Below, piece by piece: positions 11,613 through 28,775 of a stretch of DNA of 64,000 bases (position 1 is its first letter; each line of letters starts with the position of its first letter). Below the pieces are notes generated by a model that saw only the letters and a list, made by a program, of their open reading frames with translations, was not told the origin of the DNA and did no database searches. A program made the position numbers and the translations under genes. The DNA comes from Tenrec ecaudatus (taxonomy: Eukaryota > Chordata > Mammalia > Afrosoricida > Tenrecidae), in assembly GCF_050624435.1 (NCBI RefSeq), contig NC_134541.1, positions 7,206,983 to 7,270,982 on the forward strand. Reading direction: 5' to 3'.

Positions 11613-12710
11613 AGCAAGCCTCTGCTATTCGTGAGATGTTGATAATCCCAGGAAAACAGAAATAAATCAATAACTTCAAAAAGCTGTGACAAGGGACAAA
11701 CATAGGGCATTAGAGGAAGGTCACTAAGAGTCATTACAATCTGTCTGCAACCATGACCAAGACATTTTACAGCTTTAGATCTTGTTGGTCAATGTGATGA
11801 TTGAATGAAACCATCTTAAACAATTTTTTTGACTTCTGAAATCAATCTTCAAAACAAAGCACTGCAATTCTTCCCCATGTTTGATCTACTTTTTGCATTA
11901 ATCTCATCTTCAAATAAGTCAATAGTTTGGCCGACTGCAGAGGGAGCCATGAGGACGGACTCAGCACAGCACTAGATCTTTCCCGTCCGTCTATACTGGT
12001 TGTTCACAGCACCCTTTCTATGCAAACTGCTCACCTTTTCTCAGAGAATAATGCATGATTGTGTTGATGGCCACGACTATAGGGAGCGAAGGTAATTAAG
12101 TGACTCAGTGGACCTTAGCCTGTGTATGCTACAAACCTGGCAGCCAGTCTCTCCCCCACGCCCTCTCTGTTTTCCACCTCTCCACTGCTGATCTAAGTCG
12201 GTGCCCGATAGCTGATGTATGGGGTCTTCTTTTATTCAAGCACAGGATTATATTTAGGCAAAGTCTGAAAGCTGAATGCCTTGTGTGCTGAATACCTCCT
12301 TGTATATGTTTTCTTCAGAAACAGAAAACCCGTCATGGGTCTTTACGGTCTTGGGCTAACTTGAAACTCGTTGCAAGTCGTGGGATGTGTGGGATAACAG
12401 TCATTCAATTTACCAGCCTCAAGAGGAGGGTGCTGCTTTCCTATGCAAGACCAGTTCAGATTCTGACTTACTTTGAGGGTCCCCCCAACATAAGTTTGAA
12501 AGGAACTTGAACGTCATTGAAAACTCCATGTCCACTTCAGTTTTGCCTTTCCTCCTTTTATAGCCTCTCAGCCTACTCATGACCTTCCCATGGGTAGAAA
12601 TTAGCAACTAGAGACTCATTTGTCACTCCCTGTCTCTCAGAAGGACCCAGCTTCCACAATGGACTCTGTCCCCAGTGGGTTGGCTTTCTCACTTCTTGTA
12701 ACACTTTCCC
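11613..12710. other. Intergenic, nothing recognised
   Basis: No gene and no repeat I can name. Sequence composition is ordinary. Confidence 0.4.
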
Positions 12711-12713
12711 TAA

Positions 12714-12802
12714 AACCCACTGCTGTTGAGCTGTTTCTAATTCATAGTGACCCTATAGGACAGAGAAGAATTGCTTCCTAGTGGTTTCAAGGCTGGAAAT
12801 TT
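12714..12802 (-). repeat. AfroSINE fragment
   Basis: ccactgctgttgagctgttt, then tagtgaccctataggacagag and gaattgcttcc. Confidence 0.75.
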
Positions 12803-13190
12803 GTCTCCTGTAATTGGGACATGTTATTAGGAGAGACCAATATTTACATGTTTGGTAAAGTAGAACACTCACTGCCATAGAGTTGATTCTGACCCATAGC
12901 GACCCTATGGAACAGAGTAGAACTGCCCCTGTGGGTTTCCCAAAACAGGAAATCCTGATGGGAATAGAAAGCTTCAGTTGGTTCCCAAAGAACTACTTGT
13001 GGTTTCCAACTGCTGACCATGTGGCTAATAGGCTGATCTATTACCCACCAGGCCAGAAATGACTTTGGGAAAGTAGAGGTTCAACACAAAAAGAAGAAAA
13101 CCCTCACTGAGACATATTAACACAGTGGCTGCAACATTGGCCTCAAGCATAATAACAATCGTGAGGATGGCACAGGACTGGGACAACAAC
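12803..13190 (+). mobile_element. RTE/BovB-type LINE 3' fragment split by an AfroSINE
   Basis: The left part (12803-12863) aligns with gacatgttattaggagagac of the YFGHVIRR region; the right part (13064-13190) continues with gtagaggttcaacacaaaaa and the 3' UTR text gcctcaagcataataacaat. The insertion site lies in tttggtaaagtag. Confidence 0.65.
12864..13063 (-). repeat. AfroSINE with 13-bp target duplication
   Basis: Minus copy (cactgccatagagttgattc, tagcgaccctatggaacag). Flanks tttggtaaagtag (12851-12863) and tttgggaaagtag (13064-13076) agree at 12 of 13 bases. Confidence 0.8.
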
Positions 13191-13194
13191 AATC

Positions 13195-13305
13195 TTTATG
13201 AAAACAGATCACTGGTTCTTTTCCCCATAGAACAACTGGTAGGTTTGAATTACTGACCATCTGATTAGCAGCTAAGAACTAAACCACTGGCCTAAAAGGA
13301 ACTCA
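13195..13305 (-). repeat. AfroSINE 5' half
   Basis: Reversed head: ccatagaacaactggtaggt, gaattactgaccatctgatt, agcagctaagaac, ending before the next SINE. Confidence 0.7.
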
Positions 13306-13317
13306 AAAGCCAAACTC

Positions 13318-13512
13318 CCTGCCATCAAGTTGATTCTGATTTATAGTGACCCTATAGGACAGGGTAGAACCATCTGTGAGGTTTTCCAAAACAGTAACTC
13401 TTTAGGGAAATAGTAAGCCTTGTCTTTCTCCCATGGAGTGACTGGTGGTTTTGAACTTCTGACCTTATGGTTAGCATCCCAACTCGTAACCACTATGTCA
13501 TCAGGGCTCCAT
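13318..13512 (-). repeat. AfroSINE, full length
   Basis: From ctgccatcaagttgattctg through gtgaccctataggacaggg and ggtggttttgaacttctgac to catcagggctcc, the complete reversed unit. Confidence 0.9.
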
Positions 13513-13519
13513 GACCCCT

Positions 13520-14205
13520 TAATAGTAAGGCCAGTTCCAGAGACCAGTAAGACCATCACTATCAGGATCTAGTGATTCCTGGATGCCAAGCTGGTATCTC
13601 ATTTGGATTCAGGAGAGAGAAAAATCTAACAGCTTCAGCTCATGAGGCAGAGTCAGGTCACACAAGTCATGTGCTTAAGGGGATGGAATGAATTGACCCT
13701 TTGAACTCAGAGAGCATCCATCCCTGTCTAACCAGCTGTGGGGTCAAAAGCAGACAGAACCATGTGGCTCACAATATTACATGGATTCTGTTAGAAGGAG
13801 TCTATAAAAATGTCTCACATCCTCAAAACATCCAACATAGAGGAAATGCCCCTTTGTAGGAGCACATGCTCCATCCCCAATCACACAGAATGCTCTCATT
13901 AGTTAGGACTAATGAAACGCCTGCAGGCTTCCCCAAGAGAGATTCCCTTAATCCAGTTTATACTAGGAGGTGAATGACGGCCAAGCACATTCTATCTGGA
14001 AGCATTCCTTCCCTCCACAATCAATTGTTGAGTCCCAGGTAGGAGCACTCAGCTAGGTTTGTGGGCAAGGGGTGGCTACAAAATGAGTCCTTTGGGTGAA
14101 GGACAAAGGAAGGATGCAGGGAGGAGTTTTGTTAAGTCAGTTCTAACAGGAAAAAAGATGCCTGGGAAGAAAAGGATGCCCAGCGGATACCTGGAGGTTG
14201 GTGGG
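13520..14205. other. Intergenic, nothing recognised
   Basis: Unique-looking sequence with no recognisable repeat or gene. Confidence 0.4.
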
Positions 14206-14211
14206 ACAAAC

Positions 14212-14381
14212 AGGAACCCTGGTGGCGCTGTTGGGTAAGTCTTGGGTCTTCCTTTCAAACCCACCAGCTGCTCCTTGGGAGAGACATGATGCTGTCTGAC
14301 CCTGTGAAGATTTACAATCTTGGGAACCCTTAGTAGGGTCGCTATGAGTCAGAATGGACATGATGACAGCGAGTGAGTGGG
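14212..14381 (+). repeat. AfroSINE
   Basis: Head aggaaccctggtggcgctgt, B-box region ctttcaaacccaccagc, tail cgctatgagtcagaatgg. It is the last transposon I recognise before the CBLN4 promoter. Confidence 0.85.
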
Positions 14382-15449
14382 CAATCGAGCGGACGAGTGG
14401 ACAGGTTTTTTTCTCAAGGTCCTCTTGGTCCAGACGTTAGTTACGGATGAAAAGGCAGAGGGCCGAGTAGCCTTTCTGTGGAGGTGAGGGTGCTGTTCCC
14501 AGGGCACTGGTCCCCCACTGCTCTGCAGTAGTCTAGTATTACCTGAAGGCTGGAGTTGACAGCCAACCTGTGACAAATAATGTGGCAGGGGCTGGTGGTC
14601 TGTCAATTAGGGCTGAGGCTGGTCCCATACTGCCAAGCCTGGAGCCCCGGGGGGCCAGATATCACCTCTTTAATGGCTGGGTTATTGGGAGGTGGGAGGG
14701 GAGATAACCGACCAGTAGGAACACCTCCTCCTTTGACAATTAGAACGTCATTGATTGTCTTGATGCAATCCCTGACCCTTTCTTTGGGGCGAGGAGCCGA
14801 CTGGAGTCAGAGCTGGCTTTTCTGGTGGAGGGTCTGGGGTGGCTCCCCCCAGCCCCCATGCAGGAAGGACAGGGAGCCAAGCCCCAGAGAATTCCACGAC
14901 TATCCCTCCAATTTATACTTACTCTGCAACTTCCAGGATCCTTTCCTCTGCACCAGGCAGGGGCTGGCGGATGGGGGTGCTGCGGGAATTAAAGACACAG
15001 CACCTGCCCTCTGGCAGTGTGGAGTGACATGACCCCCAAATCACAGAACTGCAGAGCCGATCGATCAGGGTCTCCGCTGAGATCCGCTCTCAGAGGGTGT
15101 AGGCGACTTGGACAAGTTCACGCAGAGATCCAGAGCAGAGATAAGCCCTTACCTACCCGCTAGGGCACAGCGGATGCTACGTCTTGCCAATCAGAGGACA
15201 AGGTGGGAGCGGTGGCATAAGGAGGCAGTGGAGCTTAGGAGAGGGACAGCGGTGCTCTATACTCAGGAGAGGGGCTGGCGTTTTGGGGGCAGTGCGGTTT
15301 CTTAGGACCTATTCTTGTGAGTTCACTGTCTCCACTTTTTTCTTTCTTTCTTTCATTTTTTTCCCCCCTGGCTTTGCCTGGGGTGGATTCAGACAGTAGG
15401 TGGAGAGATGCGCCGCTGCGGCTTCCTCATCTTCTCTTAGCCAAACAGA
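14382..15449. other. Upstream flank of CBLN4, no recognised repeat
   Basis: No transposon recognised. A CCAAT box (gccaatcag, 15185-15193) lies about 770 bases before the TATA box. Candidate proximal regulatory DNA only. Confidence 0.4.
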
Positions 15450-15851
15450 AGCCTTCCGAAACCTCCTCCTCGCGGGCCCACTGGCTTCCACCCGTCCCGA
15501 GGCTTCCCTGAGCTCGCCAGGCCCGAGAACCCAGTGGGGCGGGCTCGGGGCCCTGCGGGCTCCCAGACTCCAGACAGCACGCCGCGGGGTCGTCTCCCCT
15601 CATCCTCCGCCCTGAGGGCGCTGGGCGGCCCGTGCCGGTGCTGGGGACTGGGGAGACACGCAGGCCGTCCCCGTCGCTGGCTCCCACCCAGGAGGGGACG
15701 CACGGGCGCGGAGCCAGCCAAGCACAGGGCTGGGAGCGCCTCGCTGGACAGCACCCTCCGCTGAGCGCGCCTTGGGGCGCCGCGGGGCTTCCGAGCTCGC
15801 CAGCCACCTAGCCAGCCAGCCATGGCGCGCGCCCAGCCTTCTCCGGGTTGG

Positions 15852-15867
15852 TGACGTCTCGGGCGGG
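15852..15867 (+). promoter_or_regulatory. CRE-like site and GC box upstream of the CBLN4 TATA box
   Basis: TGACGTCT (15852-15859) differs from the palindromic CRE by one base and keeps the TGACG half-site. A GGGCGGG Sp1-type box follows at 15861-15867. Both sit about 90-105 bases upstream of the TATA box, a usual distance for CREB/ATF and Sp1 input. Function is inferred from motif and position only. Confidence 0.45.
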
Positions 15868-15955
15868 AGCGGCTGCGCTGGGGTCACCGGCGCTTCTCCT
15901 TCTCCCTGGAGCCAGCGGGCCGAGCAGTGGGCAGAGCCGGCAGCCGCCGCGCTCC

Positions 15956-15963
15956 TATAAATA
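15956..15963 (+). promoter_or_regulatory. TATA box of CBLN4
   Basis: Consensus TATAAATA in a GC-rich setting, on the coding strand about 790 bases before the start codon. It predicts transcription starting around 15986-15996 and a leader of about 760 nt if unspliced. Confidence 0.7.
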
Positions 15964-16440
15964 GCGGTCGTGTGCCCGCTCGCGCTCCCCGGCGGCGCGA
16001 GGAGAAAGTTGTGCGCAGGGACCCAGACGCGCGGCGGAGCAGTGGGAGCCCCTCCGGCGGAGCCGCCAGCGCCCAGCGTCCTGGACCGGAGCCCGCGGAT
16101 CGGCGCAGCCTGTGCGGAGACCCAGCGAGCCGCGGTTAAGTCCGAGCGACGCCCGGGTTCCGGGCATCGTCGATCCAGCCAAAGTGGGAGTCGCTCGCTC
16201 GCGGGGAACACGGCCTCCCGTTCTTCGCCGTCCGAGGACACCTGCCCGTGGGGTGGGATCCGCTTCTGCCGCCAGCCAGCCCGGCCCGGCCCGCCGCCCG
16301 CCCCCGCGGAGCTCCGCTTTTCCTCCGCGCTCCTCCAGGCTCTGAGCAAGCGTCACCTGGGCGGGCAGGGGGTTGGGTTTGGGGGGAGGAGGGCGGCGAG
16401 AATTTATTGTCTTCCCTTTCTCTTTTCCTGATCGGTCTGC

Positions 16441-16464
16441 ATGCGAGGGTCTGGTGACTTTTAG
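16441..16464 (+). promoter_or_regulatory. Upstream ORF 1 in CBLN4 leader
   Basis: ATG CGA GGG and four further sense codons, then TAG at 16462-16464. The Kozak context (tctgc before ATG) is weak. It could lower translation of the main frame if present in the mRNA. Confidence 0.4.
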
Positions 16465-16509
16465 ATGTTTGGGAACCAGGGAGGGTGCAGGGGCCCGCGG
16501 GAGGGCTGA
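16465..16509 (+). promoter_or_regulatory. Upstream ORF 2 in CBLN4 leader
   Basis: ATG TTT GGG and eleven further codons, then TGA. It abuts uORF 1 directly, since its ATG begins right after the TAG, and it ends well before the main ATG, so reinitiation is possible. Confidence 0.4.
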
Positions 16510-22475
<5,966 letters not shown>

Positions 22476-23700
22476 GACTCGGTTTCTCCATTGTCATGAT
22501 ACAGATGAGGAGCAGCCTGCCCTGAGCTATCTGAAGACCATGGTTTTTGATTTTTTTTTCCCCATCACCAGACGACTTTCCCCGCCCGCCCCTACCTTTG
22601 CCTCCCCCACCCCCTTGGTTTCTCATGGGTGAACATGGATTCTCATTAAGGATTCCAGGCCTGTCTGAACCTGTCCCGAGCTTCACAAATGATTTGTGTG
22701 TGCGTGTCCGTCTCTTTGGGTTTGGACTCCGGGCAGACATTCCCTTGATCTATGCTTATGTGTTAACCCGTCACAAGCTGTCTGCGAGGTTTATTTTCAA
22801 CTTTCGTCTCCTGGAATCACTGAATTTGTGGCTGGTACGGGGTTTGCCTTCCTTCTTTCTCAAAGACTTGGCAACCGGCTCTAAGCATTAGAGAGCCCTC
22901 TGAGCTCCGGCTTCAGTCGATGGTTCGTGTGTTATTGCCAAAGAACTGTATGCTGTGTTGATCTATTGGCTCCATTTGTTTCTGTTCCCTCGGAGTTGGT
23001 TGGTTTGGTTCTCTTGAAGTATCTGGGAATTGCTCTTCCCTGCTGGGTCTTATGTCTTCTCAATGTATCGGGGCAATGAATGGCTTGCTCGCAAATTCCC
23101 TTTGAAATCGCCAACATGACTTCCCTTAAAAAGAAAAAGGAAAAAAAAAAAGAATGCTTCATAGTTGTATTTTAATTATATATGTGAAAGAGTCATATTT
23201 TCCAAATTATATTTTCTAATAGGAAGAATAGATCATAATTCTGACAAGGAGAAAGTTGCTTACCCAAGTTCTAAGTGCTCAGTCTCCAAACCTTGGCAAA
23301 AAAGCTCTCCTCCGTGGGAAATCTCCGACTTTATTGCTCAACTTTAATTAACATGATTGATAATAACCACTTTATTAAAAACCTAAGGGATTCCCCCCCG
23401 CCCCCCTCAGACGTGGCCACTTTATTAACTGGAGATGGGATGCCCTTGTTTTTAATTATACCTATTTTTCAAACCTTCCGTCTGTTGTGTTTGAAGTATC
23501 ATCTGGTTTTGCCTTAACTCCTCAAATTGTATATATTTATTTGGCTAGCTAATAGTCAATCCAAATATCCCATGTTGAAACTTAGTGCAATATATTATTT
23601 TGTCTTTTGTACTAGTCATATGAATTCATAAAAATTATTTATGTCCCAAAAAATTATTTATGTCTGTTATATAATAAAAGTTCATATATGTTAGTTGAAT
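22476..23700 (+). other. CBLN4: CBLN4 3' untranslated region (proximal form)
   Basis: About 1.2 kb of unique sequence from the stop codon to the first canonical poly(A) signal. The last 200 bases are AT-rich, with several ATTTA pentamers and a duplicated aattatttatgtc block near 23630-23663, typical of AU-rich stability elements. Confidence 0.7.
23673..23678 (+). terminator. Poly(A) signal of CBLN4 (proximal)
   Basis: AATAAA, followed within 30-60 bases by T/GT-rich sequence (cttggtctttttggtttgg) expected of a downstream element. Cleavage is expected around 23690-23705. Confidence 0.7.
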
Positions 23701-25780
23701 TGCTTGGTCTTTTTGGTTTGGAAATGTGTTTTTTACATGATATATTCCTACCCTTCTTCTCTCCCTCTATTTCTGAGTTTCAGTTTTTCCCCCCTGAACT
23801 TTAAGCAGAACTTTGTGAGATGTCAGGTAGTATCCTGTGAATTGTTATAGGAAATCTTTGCTGTGTTTAATCCATTTGAATTCAAGAGTTGTGAGCTTGC
23901 CAAAAGAGAATCAATGAACTAAGGGCACTCTCTCTCTAGCAGGACTTATTGTTTGAAAGTTAACTTACAAACATGCCCCCAAATATCATGAGAGTTCTCA
24001 GTGCATGAACGATGAGGGTCGAGTAAAAAGACTGATCTTGTTACATGCTCAGTGATTTGGGGGAAAGTTCTGCCCTTTTTTCAAGACTAAATGACCGCAC
24101 AGGTGATGTTGCTTGGCTGCTTCTTTTCAGGAGACCTGTCATGGCAGATGTCCCACTTGGAGATGGGGCTCAATTTCCTTGCCCATCGTCAATTAAAACA
24201 AGTTTGGGGAGCCCAGCGTTTGTCCCCAGGGCGATTGGGGGAGGCTTTCCAGATCCTCTGGAAGAACCACACTGGTGTGCCTTCCAGTAGAACAGAACCG
24301 TCACCAAATCAAAACAAGCATTTGTTGTAAAAAGAGTCATCTCCTTCCCTCCAAAGGATCCTCTGCAAATGTTGGCACTGGAGCCTTGCTGTGCTGCTTG
24401 GCAAATTCTCCCCCAGATGGCCTTCAGTCACCAACCTTCCCCCTCTTTGTGACTGTGTACTGTGCAGGACATGATTGCAGAGAGGGATCCTACAGGGTGA
24501 TGGCATCTGACTGTGAGGAAGTTTGTATGTGCCTGGGCCTCCTCAGCCCCACTTTGTGTCTATACATTGCAAACACGTGACTAAGTCTTGGGTCACGACA
24601 CCATTCGTCTTTTCTTGGCAAAATGCCTCTGGTGTGTTGGAATTCTCCGTAGACACATGTGACATGGGTCAGGAAAAGTTGGATGACTCTCAAAATACGC
24701 TAGTGTAGACACGAGTCTTGGCTAAACTGGTTGGAGTCACCTTCTGGACATTGCCCTTGGTTTTCTGGAGTTTTAAGATGAAACTTGGCAAAGGGCTTAA
24801 CTTTGATGGCTAATGGACAATGCAAAATCCACTCAAAACCCTTAAGAGAAAAATCTTCTTGGAAAGACACTGAAACGGTGTCTCTCCAGGGTGGGCGATG
24901 ACCTGCTACTGTGTGATCCTGTTGAAGAGAAGTCAGAATGAGAGTCTTAGAAATTGATCCTAACCAGGCTTTAGAAAGTACACAGGTCAGTCAAAAAATA
25001 TTGCTACTGTGGTTCCAGTTCATACCTCCACAGGTTAATTCAAAACGAACGATGCTTAATCATGTTCATGCTATAAGAGAATGACTGCAGGGAAGTTCTC
25101 TTTGTAATAAAGTTATCATTGTCTCTTTAGATGAAGGTCTCATAAAAACCCTGGGGTTCTGCCAAGCCAGTTCAATTCAAAACAGACAGCTCAGTTCAGA
25201 AGGTCATGGCTACTGTTTTGTTTGGATTTCAAAGGGGGCATGCTAATGGATTTCTTGAAGGACATAGAATGCTCATGGGGGAAGTTTCCTGAAAATTGAA
25301 ATCTGCTTGGGGAGGAAAAGACCAGGAAAGTTGTACCCAGGAACTCTGTGTTTTTAATAACAATGTGCTTGCTTATTCTTGGACGATAAGGAGTGACCTA
25401 CACAGAATTCACTGGGAACCCTCACTCCATCCATCCTCCAGCCCCGATCTTCCTTCTTTCAGACTTCTCCCCCACTTTGCCCCCAAACCCAAAGAACATT
25501 GAAAAGTAACATGGTTTGCATTGCTCAAGGATGCCAAAGACTGGCGTTTTGATGTAATGTAAATGGTTGAGGACAGAATGTTTTAGAGGAAGTGTTAGGT
25601 GAAAACGCTGCCTTCAGAGGTGTGTAGCTTTACGTTTTGCTAATTTTTTTGTTTAATAAAGTTTTCTTTGACTTTGTAGCAATAGTTTTTTACTTACTCT
25701 TGTAAGTCTAAGCTCAAACATAGTACCCAAAAAAATAAGATGGCAGGAAGGGAAAGAAAGCTACAAAGGAGGGATTCAGC
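23701..25780. other. Mostly unique sequence downstream of CBLN4
   Basis: No coding frame or repeat is recognised with confidence. It could be extended 3' UTR or downstream regulatory DNA. A block at about 24985-25280 (starting gtcagtcaaaaaatattgc) has the look of an old interspersed element, but I cannot name it. Confidence 0.4.
25655..25660 (+). terminator. Possible distal poly(A) signal
   Basis: AATAAA followed by T-rich sequence (gttttctttgactttg), about 2 kb after the proximal signal. The intervening DNA is mostly unique, so a long 3' UTR form is possible but not shown. Confidence 0.3.
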
Positions 25781-25789
25781 CAGAAGAGC

Positions 25790-25905
25790 ATAGAGGTTGG
25801 AACTAGGAAGGCATCCTAGAACCTTTAGGAATCAGCTCTGTGATCTGGCTGCTTCTCCTTTCTGAGCATCAGGTTTTCATCTTTTAAATAAGAAATAGTT
25901 TGTGG
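25790..25905 (-). repeat. MIR fragment
   Basis: Reversed MIR-like text: gctctgtgatctggctgc, tttcatcttttaaataag. Confidence 0.45.
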
Positions 25906-26015
25906 TGAAAACTAGACAAGACATGTAATTTCTTCATGCCACCATATCTATGCTCTCAATATCTAGTCACATATGTAGCACATTGCAAGGGTAATTTTAT
26001 CAATCTCAATTAAAT

Positions 26016-26180
26016 CATTGAGTCCATTTGGACTCATGGGGGTCTCTTACCTGTGAGATTAGACCTGGGCTCCACAGGGTTTCCATAGCTGTGACGGCTG
26101 AGTGGCGGATATCCAGGACTTTCTTTGGAGCTGCCTCTGAGTGTGCTACTGTCTGCAGCACCCAGGATGCCTTCATGCTG
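26016..26180 (-). repeat. AfroSINE-related fragment
   Basis: cattgagtccatttggactc, ctccacagggtttccatagc. Diverged; the right boundary is uncertain. Confidence 0.45.
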
Positions 26181-26399
26181 GTCGAGGCATCTATTTTAAG
26201 ATTGAAAATAGTAACTTGCTCAAAAGACTTCATTGTCTAGTGACATCAAGTTTTTTTTTTTTTTTTTTACTCCTATCAAAGCCCATGCAGCAGAATAGGG
26301 CACCTCCAGAGGGTTTCCAAAGCTGTAACATTTGGGGAGCAGGTCTCCAAGTGAAGAATTGGCAGTTGTATCCCCAAGGCTCCTTTGATTAAAAAAATA

Positions 26400-27115
26400 T
26401 ATATATAGAAGTCAAAACAAAAAAATACAAAACAGAAAATTGGAAAAAGACTTAGGACAGAAAAATAATTAGTTCAGGTAAAATGTTCATGAGCCCATAA
26501 GCTCAACTGGGGGCCTATCTTATGCCTCAGAGGAGAGGAGCAACACAAGCACAGGAGCTATGGAGACTGGCAGGCAGGAGGGAAGGCCGTTGAATTTGAT
26601 CAGGGCAGGTTGGAGAGCATGAGGCTGTGGGGTTAGGATTTCTACAAATATAGGCTGCACCTCTCAGCCTGGGCTAGGACTCAAAGATAGCTTTCAGAAA
26701 TCGCCAGGTCCACAGAAATGCGAATTGAACGCCGCATTTGCATTGGCCCTGTCCAAATCCATCAATGCCAGCCCTATCGCTTTCTACATGCCCCCTATCG
26801 TCTTTGACTGGTCCTTGATCTATTCATCTGCAAAGGCAAGCAAGTGCCCGTGGCAAGCAATTTCCTCCTGAAAGAATCCCACGAAGACAAAATGGAAGGA
26901 GACAAAGAGCTCGCGTCCAACCTCTCATGGCTTGCTTCTGCCCACGGTTCCAGATTCTGTGAGACTAACCTCAAAGGCATGCCAAATTTTGCTTTTTGTA
27001 GTTCTCGATTGTTTTCACCTTACTTGTTTACTTGCCTTCTTTCTTTCTGGCAACTTGGATCGCTGCAAGTTTTCTTTTGGCCTCTACTTGCTAGCAGCCT
27101 AGGAGAGCAGTGCTA
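26400..27115. other. Intergenic, nothing recognised
   Basis: No gene or clear repeat. Confidence 0.4.
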
Positions 27116-27118
27116 AGG

Positions 27119-27300
27119 AGGCCTGATCATGTAGTCGTGAAGCAAAAGATCAGTGGTTCAAGCCCATCAGCTGCTCTGCTGGAGGAATGACCTGGCATCT
27201 GTTCCCATAAAGATGACAGCCTAGACAGTCCTGTGGTGCAGCTCTTCTCCTCTGTCCAATAGTGACATCATGAGCCAGAAGGAGTTGCCTGGAGAGCAAC
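27119..27300 (+). repeat. AfroSINE
   Basis: Head ggcctgatcatgtagtcgtg, B-box gatcagtggttcaagccc, tail catcatgagccagaagg. Confidence 0.7.
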
Positions 27301-27489
27301 TCTCCCCACCTTATCGAGCACATTACTGCTTTCAATCGTGAAGTTGGTACCTTCAACCAGGGCTGATTAAATTTACCTATGACAGGGAAAGCACTTGACT
27401 AGGTTTTGAGTTTATACATATGATAAACATTTTCCACCCTCTCTGAACATCAAACAAAACTGGAATTTTTGCGAAGATCAATGAAAAAA

Positions 27490-27650
27490 TCATCAAGTTC
27501 ATTCTTACTCATAGTGATCCTATAAAGGGTTTCTGAGGCTGAAAATTTCCATGGGAGCAGAAAACCTCATCTTTCTCCCTTGGAGCAGTTGTTGTGTTTG
27601 AACTGCTGACCTTGTGGTTAGCAGCCCAACACTTAATCCATGACAGCAGG
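27490..27650 (-). repeat. AfroSINE
   Basis: catcaagttcattcttactc, gggagcagaaaacctcatc, gtgtttgaactgctgacc, gttagcagcccaacac. Confidence 0.8.
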
Positions 27651-27865
27651 AGGAGCAATGAAGACCTAAAAATATGGTTCCCCCTCAGCTTGAGACTGGA
27701 GGTTCTGGGCTTTATGCAAATAAATACCTTGCCCACTGAAACCATTAGTCCCCAGTGGTGTAGCCCACTGAGTACAGCAAGGGTCCCAGGTGGTTGAGCT
27801 AATGCACATACAGAAGTAACGAGCACAGGACAGGGTGGTGACGTGAGAGAAGAGGGTTCTATTTG

Positions 27866-28775
27866 AACAATTTTATTGACATATCATTCACATGTAGTAT
27901 AACTCCATGGTTCCATCATATTGAAGGAATTGTGCAACCGTCACTACAATAGATTTGGGCACATTTTCTTCTTTCTGGTTCTCATTGCTATCAGCTCCCT
28001 ACTTCCCTCTACCCTTCTCTGCCATGGCCCCGAGACGGTTGATCCAGTTTCTATCTCTATAGATTTACCTCCCCTGGATTTCATCTGCAGAAAAATACAC
28101 GAAGCAAAAATAACAACAAAGCCCCAACAACAATGACAAAATAGGATAGAAAAGCCTCAATAGAAAAAAACGCAGAAAACAGTAAGAACTAGAACAAATT
28201 TAAACTGGGTCAGAAGGGAGAACAAATGATAAGGTATTAATCTTCACCTCACGACATCTGCATGAATCCGCTGCCTAATCCACTCTGTCTGGTAGCATGG
28301 GTACTCACTTGCCTGGCCAATGGTCAGAGGGGTTTCCTGGAGAGTTCATCCACGTGGGGGCCCTGCAAATGGACTTTGGGCTTTCCCTGTCATTGATAGC
28401 CTTCTGCAAAGTGGATCCTCAGAATTTAAGCTCCAGTGCCATTCTCTCTTCTGGACTTGGAGTTTATTATTTACCAGCGTTGGGTCACACAAGCAGGTGT
28501 GCTTCTTCCATGTGAACTTACTGGCACCTGAGATAAATGGCTGCCTATTTTAGGATCAACCTTTACAACCCAGATGCTATTCTTTCTGATATCTGGGCAC
28601 CATCTGATTTCTACCTGACACTTTACCATAGCACCCATACCTTTGGTGATCTCTTTCTGAAGGCACCTATTGAGGGCCATGTCATTAGAGATACTTGTTC
28701 TTAGATTAGGGCTATGATTAACTATGAGCAAAAACGTCATTTGTATATCTATGGTTCATATATGTCCCTGGTTCA
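27866..28775 (-). repeat. L1 3' end
   Basis: Reversed L1 3' UTR: caattttattgacatatcat, gtgcaaccgtcactacaat, tctatagatttacctcccc, agaagggagaacaaatgat. Continues past ggcaccatctgatttctacc. Confidence 0.65.

Noticed and set aside
11291..11665. Open frame ending in a run of glutamines
   Set aside because: It is the 3' end of a broken RTE LINE reading into its CAG/CAA tail, not a polyglutamine gene.
13318..13512. tRNA-like A and B boxes in AfroSINEs throughout the window
   Set aside because: They belong to tRNA-derived SINEs; no cloverleaf-forming true tRNA gene was found.
14580..15032. 150-codon + strand open frame upstream of CBLN4
   Set aside because: Overlapping open frames in other registers, no signature, no splice context; likely chance.
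15600..16349. Long minus-strand open frame (249 codons) across the CBLN4 promoter
   Set aside because: Its open state follows from GC richness of the CpG island; low-complexity Arg/Ala/Pro/Gly composition and no family signature.
24985..25280. Possible mariner-like element starting gtcagtcaaaaaatattgc
   Set aside because: No inverted partner end or TA duplication was found, and I could not recall a matching consensus. Left unassigned.
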